Translations under genes and position numbers: made by a program
Notes under the pieces: model-generated
Databases searched by the model: none
What the model was told of the DNA's origin: nothing
What the model saw: the letters and a program-made list of their open reading frames with translations, nothing else
Origin: Kryptolebias marmoratus
Taxonomy: Eukaryota > Chordata > Actinopteri > Cyprinodontiformes > Rivulidae
Direction: 5' to 3'
Assembly (NCBI RefSeq): GCF_001649575.2
Contig: NC_051440.1
Span: 23,435,508-23,499,507, forward strand
DNA: 64,000 nt
In this document: positions 23,151-35,953 of the stretch, piece by piece
Layout: each line of letters begins with the position of its first letter
How positions within the stretch are numbered: position 1 is the first letter of the stretch

Positions 23151-25559
23151 GGGCATGAATTTGGGTACCAATTTTCTTAGATACCCAACAATGGTTGTTC
23201 CATTTCACTCAAAACTACAGCTCAACTTGAAAACTTAGATGATCAGTGAAGTCACAATGTTTTCTATTACCATTAATGTTTCTGAGTTTTATATCAGCAG
23301 GTAAACCAACAAATCAGAATGGGTCAAATGAGACATTCTGCTGCAGTCAGTGCATGTAACACCAGCTGTAACAGTTTTAGATCTCAGAGGTCATAGTCTC
23401 TTTATCGGGGCGCCTGTTCGGGTCATTTAGCTCTGAGCACCAACCCAGCAGCGGAGGAATAAAGACCGTCTCTATTCCTTTTTTCGTCTGTGATCTGTGT
23501 CTGGCTCACATCACATCCGACCAGGAGGAAAACCCCACACAAATGATCCTGTTCACCCTCTCTTTTGTATCCTCCCATATGGATAAGCTGCCAAATACAC
23601 CTTGAGGTCAACAGAGTGTCAGTGGGAGCAGCTGCAGCTTGGAGGGACGTTGGAAGAAGACTGCTCTCTTTTACTTCTGCTGGATGAAGATAACAGCAGG
23701 AGGCATCTCTTAGGAATGACTCCAATAGTACAAATACTCCCTTATTCCACCCCTGTCCTTTATACTGCTGCTGCACACATAGCGATCACCTCCCTTTGAG
23801 TTCATTAGACTGAATTCTTTTGTATTTGTTGTTATCTTAAACACCTTCTTCGTCTGCACACCCATGGACATCAAACAGCTGAGGAGGAGTGTGCGGAGGA
23901 TGTCAAAGCGAACACAGAACAAAAAGCATCATTGTAAATTTTATTTTCATTCTCTTGGCTTTTAATGGGAACCAAATGAGCTGATTTGTGTGGTGAATGG
24001 CCTGCACAGCTCCAAACCCGGCACACTTTGGAGGTCTGTTTTATGTTCCACCTGCTAAATGCTTTTTTATATTGATCAATTAAAGCTACACTGTCCTTCT
24101 TTAGTAAGTCTACCTGACTGTGTCAGCTGTAATGAGGGGATCAAGCTGTTTTAATTTGACCAATTCAGTCCTAGTTTCCTAAAACCTTAAGACAAATCAG
24201 CAAATATTTTTTATTTTCACTATGAAGCCAAAAGCTTTGTTATAAAATGTGTTGACTGTTTTCTGTTGAGTTAATACCTTTAAGTTTTCATTCCTTCTGT
24301 TTCAAAGCTCTGCTGCTGAGCTGAGTTTTGGCTATAGCAACTTTTTACACAGGTTTACGCGTATGAGTGGGTATTTGGATCATTGCGACTTCACTGCGCA
24401 ATTCCATTTTCTAGGCCATGTTATTTAAAATGCAGAAATGAGTTTAGTGCAACAATCAGCCCTTTGTTTCAGTGAGGCACTCCTCCACCCCACACAGCAG
24501 CCTCAGCATGAACAACGCCTTGTTCACAGGCTTTGAAGCAAAATCCCCCAAAATACAGTAAACAAGAATTTAGCCTTTAATTTCACTCACAGCTATGACT
24601 CCTTACTCTCTCAGTAAACCAGGAGACTTGGACCTTGCCATCTTGACAGACTCCAGATGTCTATTTTATCAGGCAAGACAGAAACACGGACACACATAAC
24701 TGTTCGAGCTGCTGGATGAGGTGACAGAATAAGTAAGCAGCTGTCAGCACTTTGAAGAAAAACTGGGTTACAAAAGTCCAGTGTGAACACGCTCCACCAG
24801 AAGTTACTTTAAAATCTTTTACAATGAATCACAGCAGCATCAGAGAGGTGGTTCTGCTCTGTCTGCAAGAAAAGTCTGATTTTCTGTCCACGTTACTTCA
24901 CACAGTGCCTGCTGTCACTGAGATGCAGATCAGGCTCAGTTCAAGTTTCAACGAGCGCTTGCCAATCATTTGTAAACCATCACCTGATGCTCCGTTAATC
25001 CAGCGTGGCCATTTGGCGCCCGTCACATTGTGCTGCAAACAGCACGTGCATTCACGCAGGGAACATTAGCAGAGCACACGGGTCGCTCTTCAGCTAAACC
25101 TTCAGCTGCTTGAGAAGATAAAGGAGCAGAGGGCCTTCCTTAACAGCAGACATGTTGTAGGCCAGAAACAGATGTACATTTTAAATTACTGACAAAATAA
25201 AACAGAACAGGGCCTTTGTTTTTTTTTTTTTGCAATCTAACTACTTTGAATACTTTGTGGCATTTTATATTCATTCATATGATTCAGTTCATTTAGGAGA
25301 TGGGGGCTGTGACTTTGATTTGTCATATTTATACTTAAAAGATTTTATTCACAAATATTTTCCCTATATAGATTTTTAAAATCTGCTTCAGCATACTTGC
25401 TCTGCTGTCTTAAGCTACCTTTAGTTTTAGCTACTCTTTGTTTCTTTTAGCCTTAACTCAGTTTCAGCTTCTTCAGCAGTCAGTCAGTATTTACTCTTCG
25501 TAACACAGACCCACAAGTTTGACAAACGCAACAAAGAATACCCCAAACACAGCTCCATG

Positions 25560-27116
25560 TCGCACATCTTTAATAGAATATCTTAACTAACTCTGTACAA
25601 ATTGAAAAGAAATATTGCGCAAGTAACAAATTGTGAATAAGAACCAGTTAAGGCCATTGCTAGCACACGGTCCAATGTGGTTGATTTGAAGATGTCAACC
25701 GTGGCTTTGAGAGATCTGTCCAACAAAATGTACAATCGATCCTTGTAAAAAAAAAAAAGAGAAAAAGAGAAAGGGAGGGTTTTGGATTTTGTTTCACTAC
25801 TGATGACCAATCATCAGGGTAAAGTTTCCAAATGAACGGCCAAAAACCATGTGCAGAATGGAAAATACATTGGCACCCTGTTCCATTTAAGTTTCCCCAC
25901 AAACATTCCACTGAATTATTAGACAATAACAGAAAGATTTATATAGAATTAAACAATTTTTAAATGCTGAGTTAGATTACATGTGTTAACAGTTGGCAAA
26001 TGGTTTTATAAAACAGGACAGTGTGTTTTTACATTTGGCTTCTTGGCAACAAACCTAACATTTTATTCCAGCTTCCTGCAGCCCGTTCCATCACTGACTC
26101 ACAATAACACTTGTTAAGAACTAGACAAAAACAAACAGAAAAAAATTAAAAAATTAACAAAAATTGAGGGTTCACTACCGTTTGCTTATGTCTGTCAACT
26201 TTGAAGGAGGTAATCACCACAGAATCCTTAAACTGAGCAAATCCAACCAACTAAAATCAACAAAAAGAAATGTTCTTGTCAGACTTCTTCAGGTTCACAG
26301 AAGGTCAAAGGGCAATTTCAGGGTGATGGATAAAATTCACGGATGAAAATTTTAGTAAGAGATCTACTTGTGTCATAATCCTAATTAGGGCTTGATGAAC
26401 TGGACAGAGGTGAACTGTAATAAACAAACACGCTGAGTCTTTAAATGTACAACAACAACAAAAAAAGTTGAAATGCAACTTGGCAGTTTTATTGTTGGGA
26501 TTTGAGCCAGTGTTAATGAACCCATGACTGCCTGAAAGAATCCCCCCTAAACGCAACATTTCATACAGCGTCAAGATACCAGAATAAATAGTCCAATGAC
26601 ACAGTGAACATTTAATAAGTGAAGGTAATTAAAAATGATACATTTTACGTCTCAAAAATTACCATAACAAAGAAAAACAAACCCAGTGACAGATATTGTA
26701 ACTTGTTCAGCAGTTTTCTAGTAAACTCACTTTGCTTGTTTGCTATTAAAAAACCCTGAGTAACTGATTTATTTATGAACAACTGGGAACAATTCTTTTT
26801 CCATTTATTTCTTAATATTCTGAGTTTTAAAGTAGATACCAACCTTAAAAGAAGACTGTCTATATGTGACACCGTAGTAATTAATTAGTAGTCAAGTCAA
26901 TTCCTGCTCAAGTTTGAAGGAAGCTGAATAAAATGGGTGAGATGGGCGCAAGACAGAAGAAAATAAAGTCATGCACAGTAAAAATGCAGGTTTGCGTTCT
27001 ATTGCGTCCTATGAGAGTTTGTAAAAGGGTAGATCCTGTAAGAGTCAGAGGTCTTGTGGATTGGCTGAGAACAGACTTGATGAACGGCAGGTTTCCACCT
27101 CCCCTGATCATCACGA
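25560..27116 (-). other. Probable nap1l4 3'UTR, end uncertain
   Basis: Past the nap1l4 stop there is no other gene. Minus-strand AATAAA motifs occur near 26768 and 26060, with an ATTAAA near 25570. Long 3'UTRs are common in this family, but I cannot tell which signal is used, so the extent is a guess. Confidence 0.35.
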
Positions 27117-30100
27117 TTACTGCTGCTTGCATTCGGCAGGCTGGGGCTGTTCTTTCTGCAGACAACATGGAGAGAAAACTCGCTTAGAAAACACAGAGAG
27201 AGACGATGAAGACTTTCAGCATCTACTAGCAGCCAGGAGAAAGAAGATGAAGGAAAAAGAAAGCATCTGGTTTGGCAAAACAAAGGTTATAATGCTACAA
27301 ACTTGGGTGAGAATACACACATACAGATGGAAAGAAAACAGGACAGAGACGAGAGGCCTAATTTACCCAAGACGTAAGCTGGAGGTTAAAAACACCTTGA
27401 ACTACTGTGGGAATCGTAAATGCAGAAAAGTAAAAAAAGAAAGCAAGAATTTTAAACCAAAGCCACTGTAGAAGAATATGCAATAAATGTGGGACGCTCT
27501 TCTTCTCCCTTACCTAGAAATGCATGGATGAGAATGTTTGATTATGCCTGTAATGAAGGGGAAGGGAAAGACAACAGTGTGAAAAGGTTTAACTGTAATA
27601 TTTAGAGATGAAAGTGAGCACACAGTGAAACACAGCTGAGGTTGATCAACGAGCACCCTGACTTCCTGCAGCAAAAATCAGTCAATGATGGCCTAAAAGC
27701 AGGAGACAGGAGAGGAGAACTCACTTCACCAAGCAAAAAAACCCAACAGAGAAAGAATCGGTAAGAACTCCTCAATAACTGCTTAGAGAACAGTTTGATC
27801 TTAAACTGAATAAAACTCCTGTTTTTCCTTCCACCATATTATTGGGAGACAGTTCCTGATTGTAATTCACAGAACTGCTTTATATGTTCTGTTTGCGTGT
27901 CTTTGTAGGGTGAGGAAATCCTGCGTGATACAGCTGTAGCTGGTTCAGCTGATGCTAGGCCCAAGGGATTGGTTGAATCCCTGATAAAAAAAACCACAAA
28001 CAAATAAACACAAGTACCATCAGTAAAACGTTGTCCTTAAAAACAACAGATGGAACTCTTTAAAGCCTTAAACCAAAGAGAGGAAATTCACTGGAGAAAT
28101 TATGACATGATTTTGACTGGTTTGACATCTGAAAGGAGTGAGACTACAGAGGATTGAAAACGCTGCTGGTTGTGATATAAAGCACACCACTTGTTGGTGC
28201 ACTCATCACATTTTAAAATAAAAATTGAGCCCTGAGATATCCATAACGTATAAACATGGCATCTTCATCCAAGGTCAAATCAAGACCACACCAAGAAAAT
28301 ATCCCAAGATTTTTGAAATGTGCATTTAAAACAAAGGCAAAAAAATAAAAAGAAGATCCCAACTGACCTTGGGGTCAAAGTCACCCTCATCGTCATCTTC
28401 ATCACCCTCCTCATCTTGCTCCTGAGACACAAAAACAAAACAATACGAAGAGATAAAAACATCCTATGAGAACTGGAATGGTTCAAAGGTCAGGCAGCGA
28501 TGCGTAGGGAGGTCAAGCTGCATATCCAGTCTGTGCAGACTAGCTGCCTGTTTTTTTTTTAGATCTAATAAAGTGTTAAAAAGGTTAAAATGATTACTAA
28601 CCTCTTCATCGCCCTCTTCCAGCTCCTCTTCTTCAAACTGTAAAACAGGTAAAACAATCAAGATTAAAAACACACCCAAAAGTCGTTACAAGCTTGGCTT
28701 CTGTGTTATTGGTCAATCCCATCTGATGCGTCAAATTTTGGGTTCTCTTAAAATGTGTGTGTGTGTGTGTGTGTAAAAGTGAGACAGAGCACTTACACTC
28801 TCATCATCTTCCATGGCCTCACCAGTGAAATACAGGACTGCTCTGGGAACTATTCTTTCACGGAAGAAATGTCCAATCTCAAAGTCTGTTGCTAGGGTGA
28901 ACTCAGAGTCTTCGTCCTACAAAACAAGAAAACGGGTTTATTCTCAGCAACAAATCGGACAGAATTAACCTGAAGGTGAAACAATAATTTTAGGAAAAGT
29001 CTGAAACATTTTACTCACCATTTCTCTGTCCGGTGAAGCTGTAAAATAATAAACACTTATTTGAGCTGCAGAAAAAGCTTTTTATAACAACTATTCACTT
29101 CAAACTGACTCCTGAGGAAACTATATTAGTGTTAGATTGGATTTCTTGTGACAGCTTTAAAAATATTAATATCTGAAAATGTATTTAAACAGCAGTTAAT
29201 GCTTCACAATGATAGCGCATTCACAAGAAAATAAAAAACACAAAGATTAAAAAAGTGACAACATTAAATCTTTCCTCTTTCTTCTCTTGAACTTCCCTGA
29301 AAAAGCTGTGCACTCTACAAACTGTAGATATACTTTCATCTAGTTCTCCAACAAGATTTCTCTAGACTGAACTAAAGTATGATCATATTTATACATTTAA
29401 AAACCTGGTTTGATTGAACTGTGTGGAGACCATTAGGTTCTGGTTATGAACACCATCGTGGGCTTTACTTCCTCGTACCACAGCAACTTCTCTGCTTAAC
29501 TCAGTCTCCTATAGCTCATTAAAAGCCAGAAGATTAACATTTTGCAAGTAACATTCAGATAAAAAATAAATAAGACTTTAATATAAACTAACAAAGCTTT
29601 CGTGGTGTATTACATATGTGAGAGGATCATTTACATCCTGGTCCACTTCCTGTAGCTTCTGAGTTTTAATGATCATCTTCTGGGTTTCACAGAATCAAGA
29701 AGTGAAGTTTTAACACTTTACTCTGGAAATCATATCTACCTGCTACAACAGAAAACCTCAATGATCCCCAACATTTCAGCTTCTTTTATGTCTTAAGTGT
29801 TTAAGAGGCTGGCATTGTTTTAAACCTATAAACAGACCCCTTTTATTTTTTTAATTCAAAGTAAAAAAAAACCCTCTAATTTAGATTTTCAGTAAGTAAT
29901 AATTTCAGTTTCTGTTGTTCTTTAGCCAAGCAGAAAAAAATCTGTCCAATACAGAAACATATAATAAAACATGAGTCACTGAACTATAGCAAAATTAAAT
30001 TCTATGTCATCTTTCATGTGATTAGTGAGCGATGGCTTATTCACCAACGGATTCTCAGCTCTTGGGGCTGAACACCTGAACTAACTTAACGAGCAGATGT

Positions 30101-33100
30101 TTATATATTTATATTATAGTGACACACCAGGACTACAGCTGAACCAGTCAGACAAACATTTGCGCAACCAGTGATTTATAAAAAAAAACAAACAAAAAAA
30201 AAAAAACTGAAAAAATACAAGTGCAGGCATATCTGATAGTTAAGAAATTTAATACAGCCAATTAAGTATGCATCTCAATTTGACTATTTTTAGAAAAACT
30301 ATCAATTTGTGAACCCATTTGAATAGAGTTATTAGTGTATTTGTCCAATTTTATTCCAGAAAGCAAAGGTTTTTCTCACACGTATTTTGATGAGAACATT
30401 TCTTCTAGAAAATCCAATTTAGAATAAAAGCATTTTATTAGACTCAAAATATTGTACTTCTAACTGGTATATTTTTTTTATATATTTTAAATATTGACAT
30501 CTTATCCACTGTTACTGGAGCCTTTTTGAAAACTAACTCTTCAATTTATTGTTTCAATTGCTTAATTTATATGTTCTCATTCCTTTTCTTGCTTCCCATT
30601 TTAGTTTCAAACTCTACAGAAACTTCTGCAGCAGTGGAAAGTTCAAGTAACAATTTCAAAGCTGACAAAGTCTACAAAGTTTCAGTGAGGGAAAGACTGG
30701 CGGATTATTCATACTCAGTGTGGCAGAATAAAATGTTAAAGTTTAGCGCCACCTGCTGGAGTTTTGCTCAATAGAACAAGGCATCCAACCAGGCTGCTTT
30801 CACAAATACAACAGACCTTTATGTCTATATTTTGATTTTGTTTATTTTAAAACACAACAGTTCTGAATTTCAGGACATAGTTTCACCTGTTTGCATGTCC
30901 ACAAAACAAAGCTAGGAACTGAATTTCCTTCTTAGTGCTTTGTGAGATGAGAAACATCTCCAGGCATTTAAAAAGGTATATCAATCCATTTCTTAAGATA
31001 TTTTAAGACTGTTTACATCAGTTCTAGTTTATTGTTGTTAAGCATATCCTGTCTCTGTAATTCCAGATCTACAACCAGAGGGGCCTGTACTGTCTGCAGC
31101 AGAAAGTTACATCTTAGGGCTGCATGTGTGAAATTACTCTTCAATATCTGCTTACTAACTACGTATAAAAACAAAGTCTACCAATGAAGACATATACTAA
31201 CCTTAAACTTACAAAACAATCCATGATTACTGGGTAAATTATGATCTTACTGGTTGGAGAAATAGTTGCCATTTCATCTGTTCAGTAATAAATCCTTGAT
31301 AAAAAGGTACATATAAAGACCATACATTGTAAGAGTGTTTATTTTTGTATGTATTCTCACCTTTGATAGGGTTAAAGAAGTTGAAGAAAGAGTCGTTTGG
31401 GACCTGTTTTGTAACAGTGCGAACAGTGCCACGACCTTTATGCTTCTGCTTCTTCTTAATAGTTTTCACCGTCACATCCTTCCCCTTGTGCCAATCTATC
31501 TGACACCTAAAGAATGAAGCGTGTAAAAGTGAGAAGCAGCAGGCGGTGAAGAATACTCAAAGAGGAGGCTGATATGTGGGATGCAAAGTCAGAGAAGAAG
31601 GTAGAAAGGCTGCACAGAAAGGTTTTAGCAACCACACAATTTCTATTTTTTATCTAAAACTGAACATCTAAAAAAAAAAAAAGCTGTTCTAAAAGCAGAC
31701 CAGCGTGATTTGTCGCTCACCCCTCACAGTCAGTGATCTCTGGGCCCTCAAATGAGAAAGGATCTGATGGATCAGGCTCTGATTTCATCTTGTAGACTTT
31801 CGTGAGGACCGCATTGTTGAAGTAGCCATTAGGCTCGAAGTGGAACTCTAATGTGAAACTCTGTGAGAGGAAGATCAGTAAGACTGTGAGCTTTAAACAC
31901 ATTTAGTTTATAACACTGATGAATGCTGATACTGACCATTGGCTGTCCTGGTTCAGAAAACTTGACTTGAATATCTTTCAGGTGCTTTAGAATGGGCTCA
32001 TCATGTTCCTAAAATTAAATAAATCAAGAGTCAAACTAAAGGCTCACTATTGCTCAGAAATGTGGTGAGACTTCATGATCATGAATCGGTGCAGTACCTG
32101 TAGCATGTCACTGAGCATGTCCACACTCTTGAAAATGGTGAGCCAGAACTCCGGGATGCCCTTTGGGTCTTCCTCTGGCGTGGCTTCCTCCTTCTTTGCA
32201 TCCTCAATAGTAACTTTTTCCTTTACGTCTTCCTAATGGCAGAGAGCAGGAGAATCAAAATTCACCTTATTACCAATAAAAAAAGGTTTTCAACAGTTAT
32301 GGGGTGGTGCTTGAAAAAGTAGGTATTTTCTACACTTTCTGATTAACCTTCTTGGCAGTAACTTCATGATTTAGTTACATTTATAATAAGATACAAGTTA
32401 TGGAATAGTGATATTTCAGTAACATGATACTTCTACTACTTTGATGGATTCAATGTAAGCATACTCCTGATATTATTCTTGATATTCAGTTGTGGTTTAA
32501 GAGAAAACTTTTGAACTTGAAGAGACTGGATCAACTTCTAAAACCAAACAAAGATTGTACTTACAGCTAGCTCCTCCTCTTCATCTCTGTCACTGTGCCA
32601 TTCACACTCCTCATCTGTGGGTTCAACGGCTCCTGTGACAATTTCTCGTCTCTGAGACACAACGTGCAAACATAATCAGAAAGCTAATGACTGCAAATAT
32701 ACATTTCTTTATTAAATCACTCCTAAGCAAAAGTCAAAACCAAACTAGCACTCGGCAGTGCTGCAGGAGGAATGGTGAAGAGCTCAGGTCATGTCTACAT
32801 TTCCTGGATCTGCTGATCCCGATGGCAGCAGCAACCACACCAGAAACTCTGTTTTTTCCTTTTTATTATAATATTTATATCCATTTATCTCTGGCATATC
32901 AGTCAAGGTTTGGATAACAATTATATCCATTAAAAAATTCTGTTAGCATAAAGTAAGAAGGTCAAAACATAATATTAGCTTTAAAACTGACCTGCTGCTT
33001 GTGTCTTTATTAAGACCAATACACAAATTTACCTGTCAGGGTAAATGACTTACTTATTTGGCTACAAAATGAACTGGTAGATATATAATTAGGAAAGTGG

Positions 33101-35953
33101 TGGGCCTTCAACAGAAACTTAATGATAATAGAATGCTCTGTATGTAGAAAAACCCAAAACATTATGAGTAGTTGACCTTCCAAGCTGCTGACCATGTTCT
33201 TGAATGTGTTATCTTCTTTGTGTTCAGTATTTATTTATTTTTTAAGCTATAAAGAGGGATTTAGGTTTACTACACTATAAAAATCAACGTGGATGAACCT
33301 GTATTTGGTCAGGTTTAACGTTTGTTTTAGCTAGCACACTGGTCACTGAAGAGAGACTGACATGAACACAGTACCAACAGGTGCAGCAGGACTACAGCTG
33401 CCACTCTCCTGTGTTTAAGAATGGCACAGCTCTTGTCACCATCTCTGGAAATAGCCTTGACTGACAAACACACAGCCGACTACTTGTTATGACTGTTTTC
33501 AATTTAGCACTTAAGATCCACACTCAAAGATCACTGATCAGACTAGTGAGGAAAAACATAGTGCTGGAACAATTCTCATATATTTGAACAGTTAAAATAT
33601 TTTTCTAGAGCTGTTGGTGTTAAAATATAGTTTGCTTAATGAACTTTAAATGTCAAGTGTTATGAAATAAGGAGAAAAAAGAAATGTACCTTGTCAAACA
33701 GTGGATGATAAAGAGCTGCGTACTTTCTCTCCAGCTCATGGACCTCTTCGTAGAACTTGGCTTCTATGTTAGCGCACTGCGCCTGTAGCCTTTTCAAGGC
33801 GTGCACTCGCCTCTTCACTGCTTTAGGAAGCATGCTATGTTAGAAGAAAAACATGAGCACTAATATGAATTAAGATCTTGTAGACAATCTAAGATTGTAA
33901 TTGATGTAAAAACCATGACCCTGAACAAACCATTATGAGTTAAAAAAACGTAAGACTTCAATTGAGGAGTCAAGAGACCCTTTAAGGGAGTTTATATGAA
34001 ATGTACAATTTTATTTATATTTTGGGGTAGTAAGTATTTACTATCATACTGTGTGGTTTATTATTGCGAACATTATTGCTTCAATGCACTTCAGGGTTGC
34101 TATGCTAAAGAAGGTTTAAGGTCTAGAGTTTAAAGTTTAACAAATGCATTACATGCATTACAGTAAAAGATGCTAACAAAGTTACAACTTTCTCTACTGC
34201 TCTCTTAATTTGTCAAGATGAAATATAAAATGCAACAGCTGTGCTTTTTTAAATATTGTAGTGAACCAGATGCATCCTTAAAACATGAATAATCTTGCAC
34301 CTAATTAATGACAAGACATAATCAAGAATTAGCAGCCTATATAGCTGCAGTAAAAGATGAATGACTGATTACGCTCTTGCCGCAGTGAAACAAAGTTGCA
34401 GTTACAAACAGGTGTTAAAGACCAAAAATAAAGTGTTAATGCATTAAATTGGTGTAAAACACAAAAGGAGAAGCTGTTAAATTATGTAGCTTCATAATGC
34501 TACTGCTAAACAGTAATGGTAATTGAAATAGCATAAAACTCATTAAAGAGTCAAAGACAAAATGAGTGTTTAAAAGAAGACATCTATAAAATACTGAAAA
34601 TTACAAACTAAATACATGTGGTGTGTCACGTTCGTCCAGCAGAAACTGAATACTTTGCAACACAACTAACAGGAGGAACTACAGTATGTTGCACATTTTT
34701 CCCCTGACCTAAGTCTGCAACCTCAAAAACTCCCAAGTACGACTTGTTGGTGTCGAATCAATGAGGCGCTTTCAACTTTGTCTTCCAACTCTGAGATGGA
34801 GAACAATTAGAACAGTGGCAGCTCTTACAGCCGAAGAGCCAAGACTTTCTTCAGCTGTACGGCCACAGTAAAAGCTCCAATCAGTAAGGATCCTCTGATA
34901 TAGAACTGCTGCTGCTTGACATCAGTGAATAAGAATTAGTAAAACATTACGTCCTTGAAAAAGATAGGCTGAGGTCAGTTAATTAAATGAATAGGTGTGT
35001 ATACTTTGAATACCTGCATGCTGAATATGCCTCAATATGCCACTGCTTATTGAGTAGCACTGGTTCAGTACAGGGTGTTTTATAAACTGGAGACCACTGA
35101 CTGGTACATAACAGACAGTACGTACATTACTGAGGTGGGTCGCTCAGTTGAGCATTAACAAGATTCAGCTTTTTATAGCAAGCACAGAAGTCTAACTTTT
35201 GTGTAGTTTGGTAGTTAGAGGACGTGACACACTGAGATACTCTGAATCAATAACATATAATCTGCAACTGAATCATGAAGCCAGCAAAGATGTAAACCTC
35301 TATCAAATGCCCAAGAAACAGGTAATCATCAGGACCAACCTTTCCACAAAGTTACCACTGGCAGGCTTGTCCATCTGTCCACCTGGATTTGGCATCACAT
35401 GATCTCCTTTAGCTGCAAACACAAGTCATCACGACAATAAAAACATAAACTGTGTCATTTTTAACCACGTCATCTTGCATCATTAATAATCACGATAATG
35501 ACAAACTGGAAATGCTTGCCGCACACATAGCATTTAAAAGCTAGGACATCTTAAAGGTTTAGGTAAATTGTTCTGATTTTGTGCTAACCAAATGCAACCA
35601 AAAAACGTCGTAAGACTTTGTTTTGAATGCAACAGGTAAAACAGACATCTGATCAATTTGCACATAAACTGAATTTATATGCAGAGTCCAAAAGAAGCCT
35701 TTTTTAAAATCAAAACATTAAGAAAACTGCACCTACTGTGAGAATATAAATGTCCTCAATCAATATTTTATGCACAAAACACTAAAGTAACACAGACTGA
35801 ATCATAACTAATGTAAAACTATTACAGTGATGTAGAATGATGTCAAAAGTTTTAGATATTAAATGTAATAGTTTACCAGTTGACACATTTTTCTATATAT
35901 AAACGCTGCTTGCTTGGTATTTATTTATTTTTTTTACCTTTACTGACATCCAT
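27117..35953 (-). CDS. nap1l4: NAP1L4, nucleosome assembly protein 1-like 4 (histone chaperone)
   Basis: Thirteen coding exons on the minus strand (high to low): 35953-35938, 35412-35340, 33834-33690, 32651-32565, 32232-32098, 32008-31937, 31860-31721, 31506-31361, 29038-29019, 28916-28797, 28637-28602, 28421-28368, 27155-27117. They sum to 1083 bases: 360 aa plus stop, with phase kept at every GT-AG junction. The product is a NAP-family H2A-H2B chaperone that shuttles between cytoplasm and nucleus. The dimerisation helix starts near residue 31 (LPKAVKRR, then IEAKFYEEVHELERKYAALY). The core carries GIPEFWLTIF, HDEPILKHLKDI and LEFHFEPNGYF. The basic segment KTIKKKQKHKGRG (about 237-249) is a likely nuclear localisation signal, and FEIGHFFRERIVPRAVLYFTGEA is followed by an acidic tail (about 312-347). 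The end AECKQQ is a CaaX-like motif shared with NAP1L1. The N-terminus is unusually short (see findings). Exon 29038-29019 is only 20 bases. Confidence 0.93.
28754..28774 (+). repeat. (TG)n in a nap1l4 intron
   Basis: A run of about ten TG units, 22 bases beyond the donor of nap1l4 exon 28916-28797. On the nap1l4 transcript it reads as CA repeats immediately inside the intron. Confidence 0.9.

Larger units (their letters stand above)
12180..25500. other. Gene-free interval between phlda2 and the nap1l4 3' end
   Basis: About 13 kb of AT-rich DNA with repeat copies 5-7, the Tc1-like relic and other repeats listed separately. GC-richer stretches at about 13490-13700 and 24880-25100 may be regulatory. 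A 105-codon plus-strand ORF at 24752-25069 has no recognisable family or codon bias. Confidence 0.5.

Noticed and set aside
24752..25069. A 105-codon plus-strand ORF.
   Set aside because: No recognisable domain, no splice context and ordinary composition; probably a chance ORF over a noncoding block.
26908..27471. Several ORFs of 80-136 codons on both strands around the last nap1l4 exon.
   Set aside because: They overlap the true terminal exon (27155-27117) or its UTR and show no protein resemblance.
34725..34790. Minus-strand sequence after a CTCAG acceptor, reading LEDKVESASLIRHQQ, at first thought to be the missing conserved nap1l4 exon.
   Set aside because: It does not resemble the QNPxVLAALQERL exon beyond the first residues, runs into a stop and cannot be spliced in phase.
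34829..34920. Exon-like block in nap1l4 intron (minus strand) with a TACTAAT branch-point-like word, an acceptor, an open frame and a GTAAGAG donor.
   Set aside because: It ends in phase 0, while the next confirmed exon (33834) needs two bases supplied before it. Including the block would hit a stop at once. The extended donor at 35340 makes it unnecessary.
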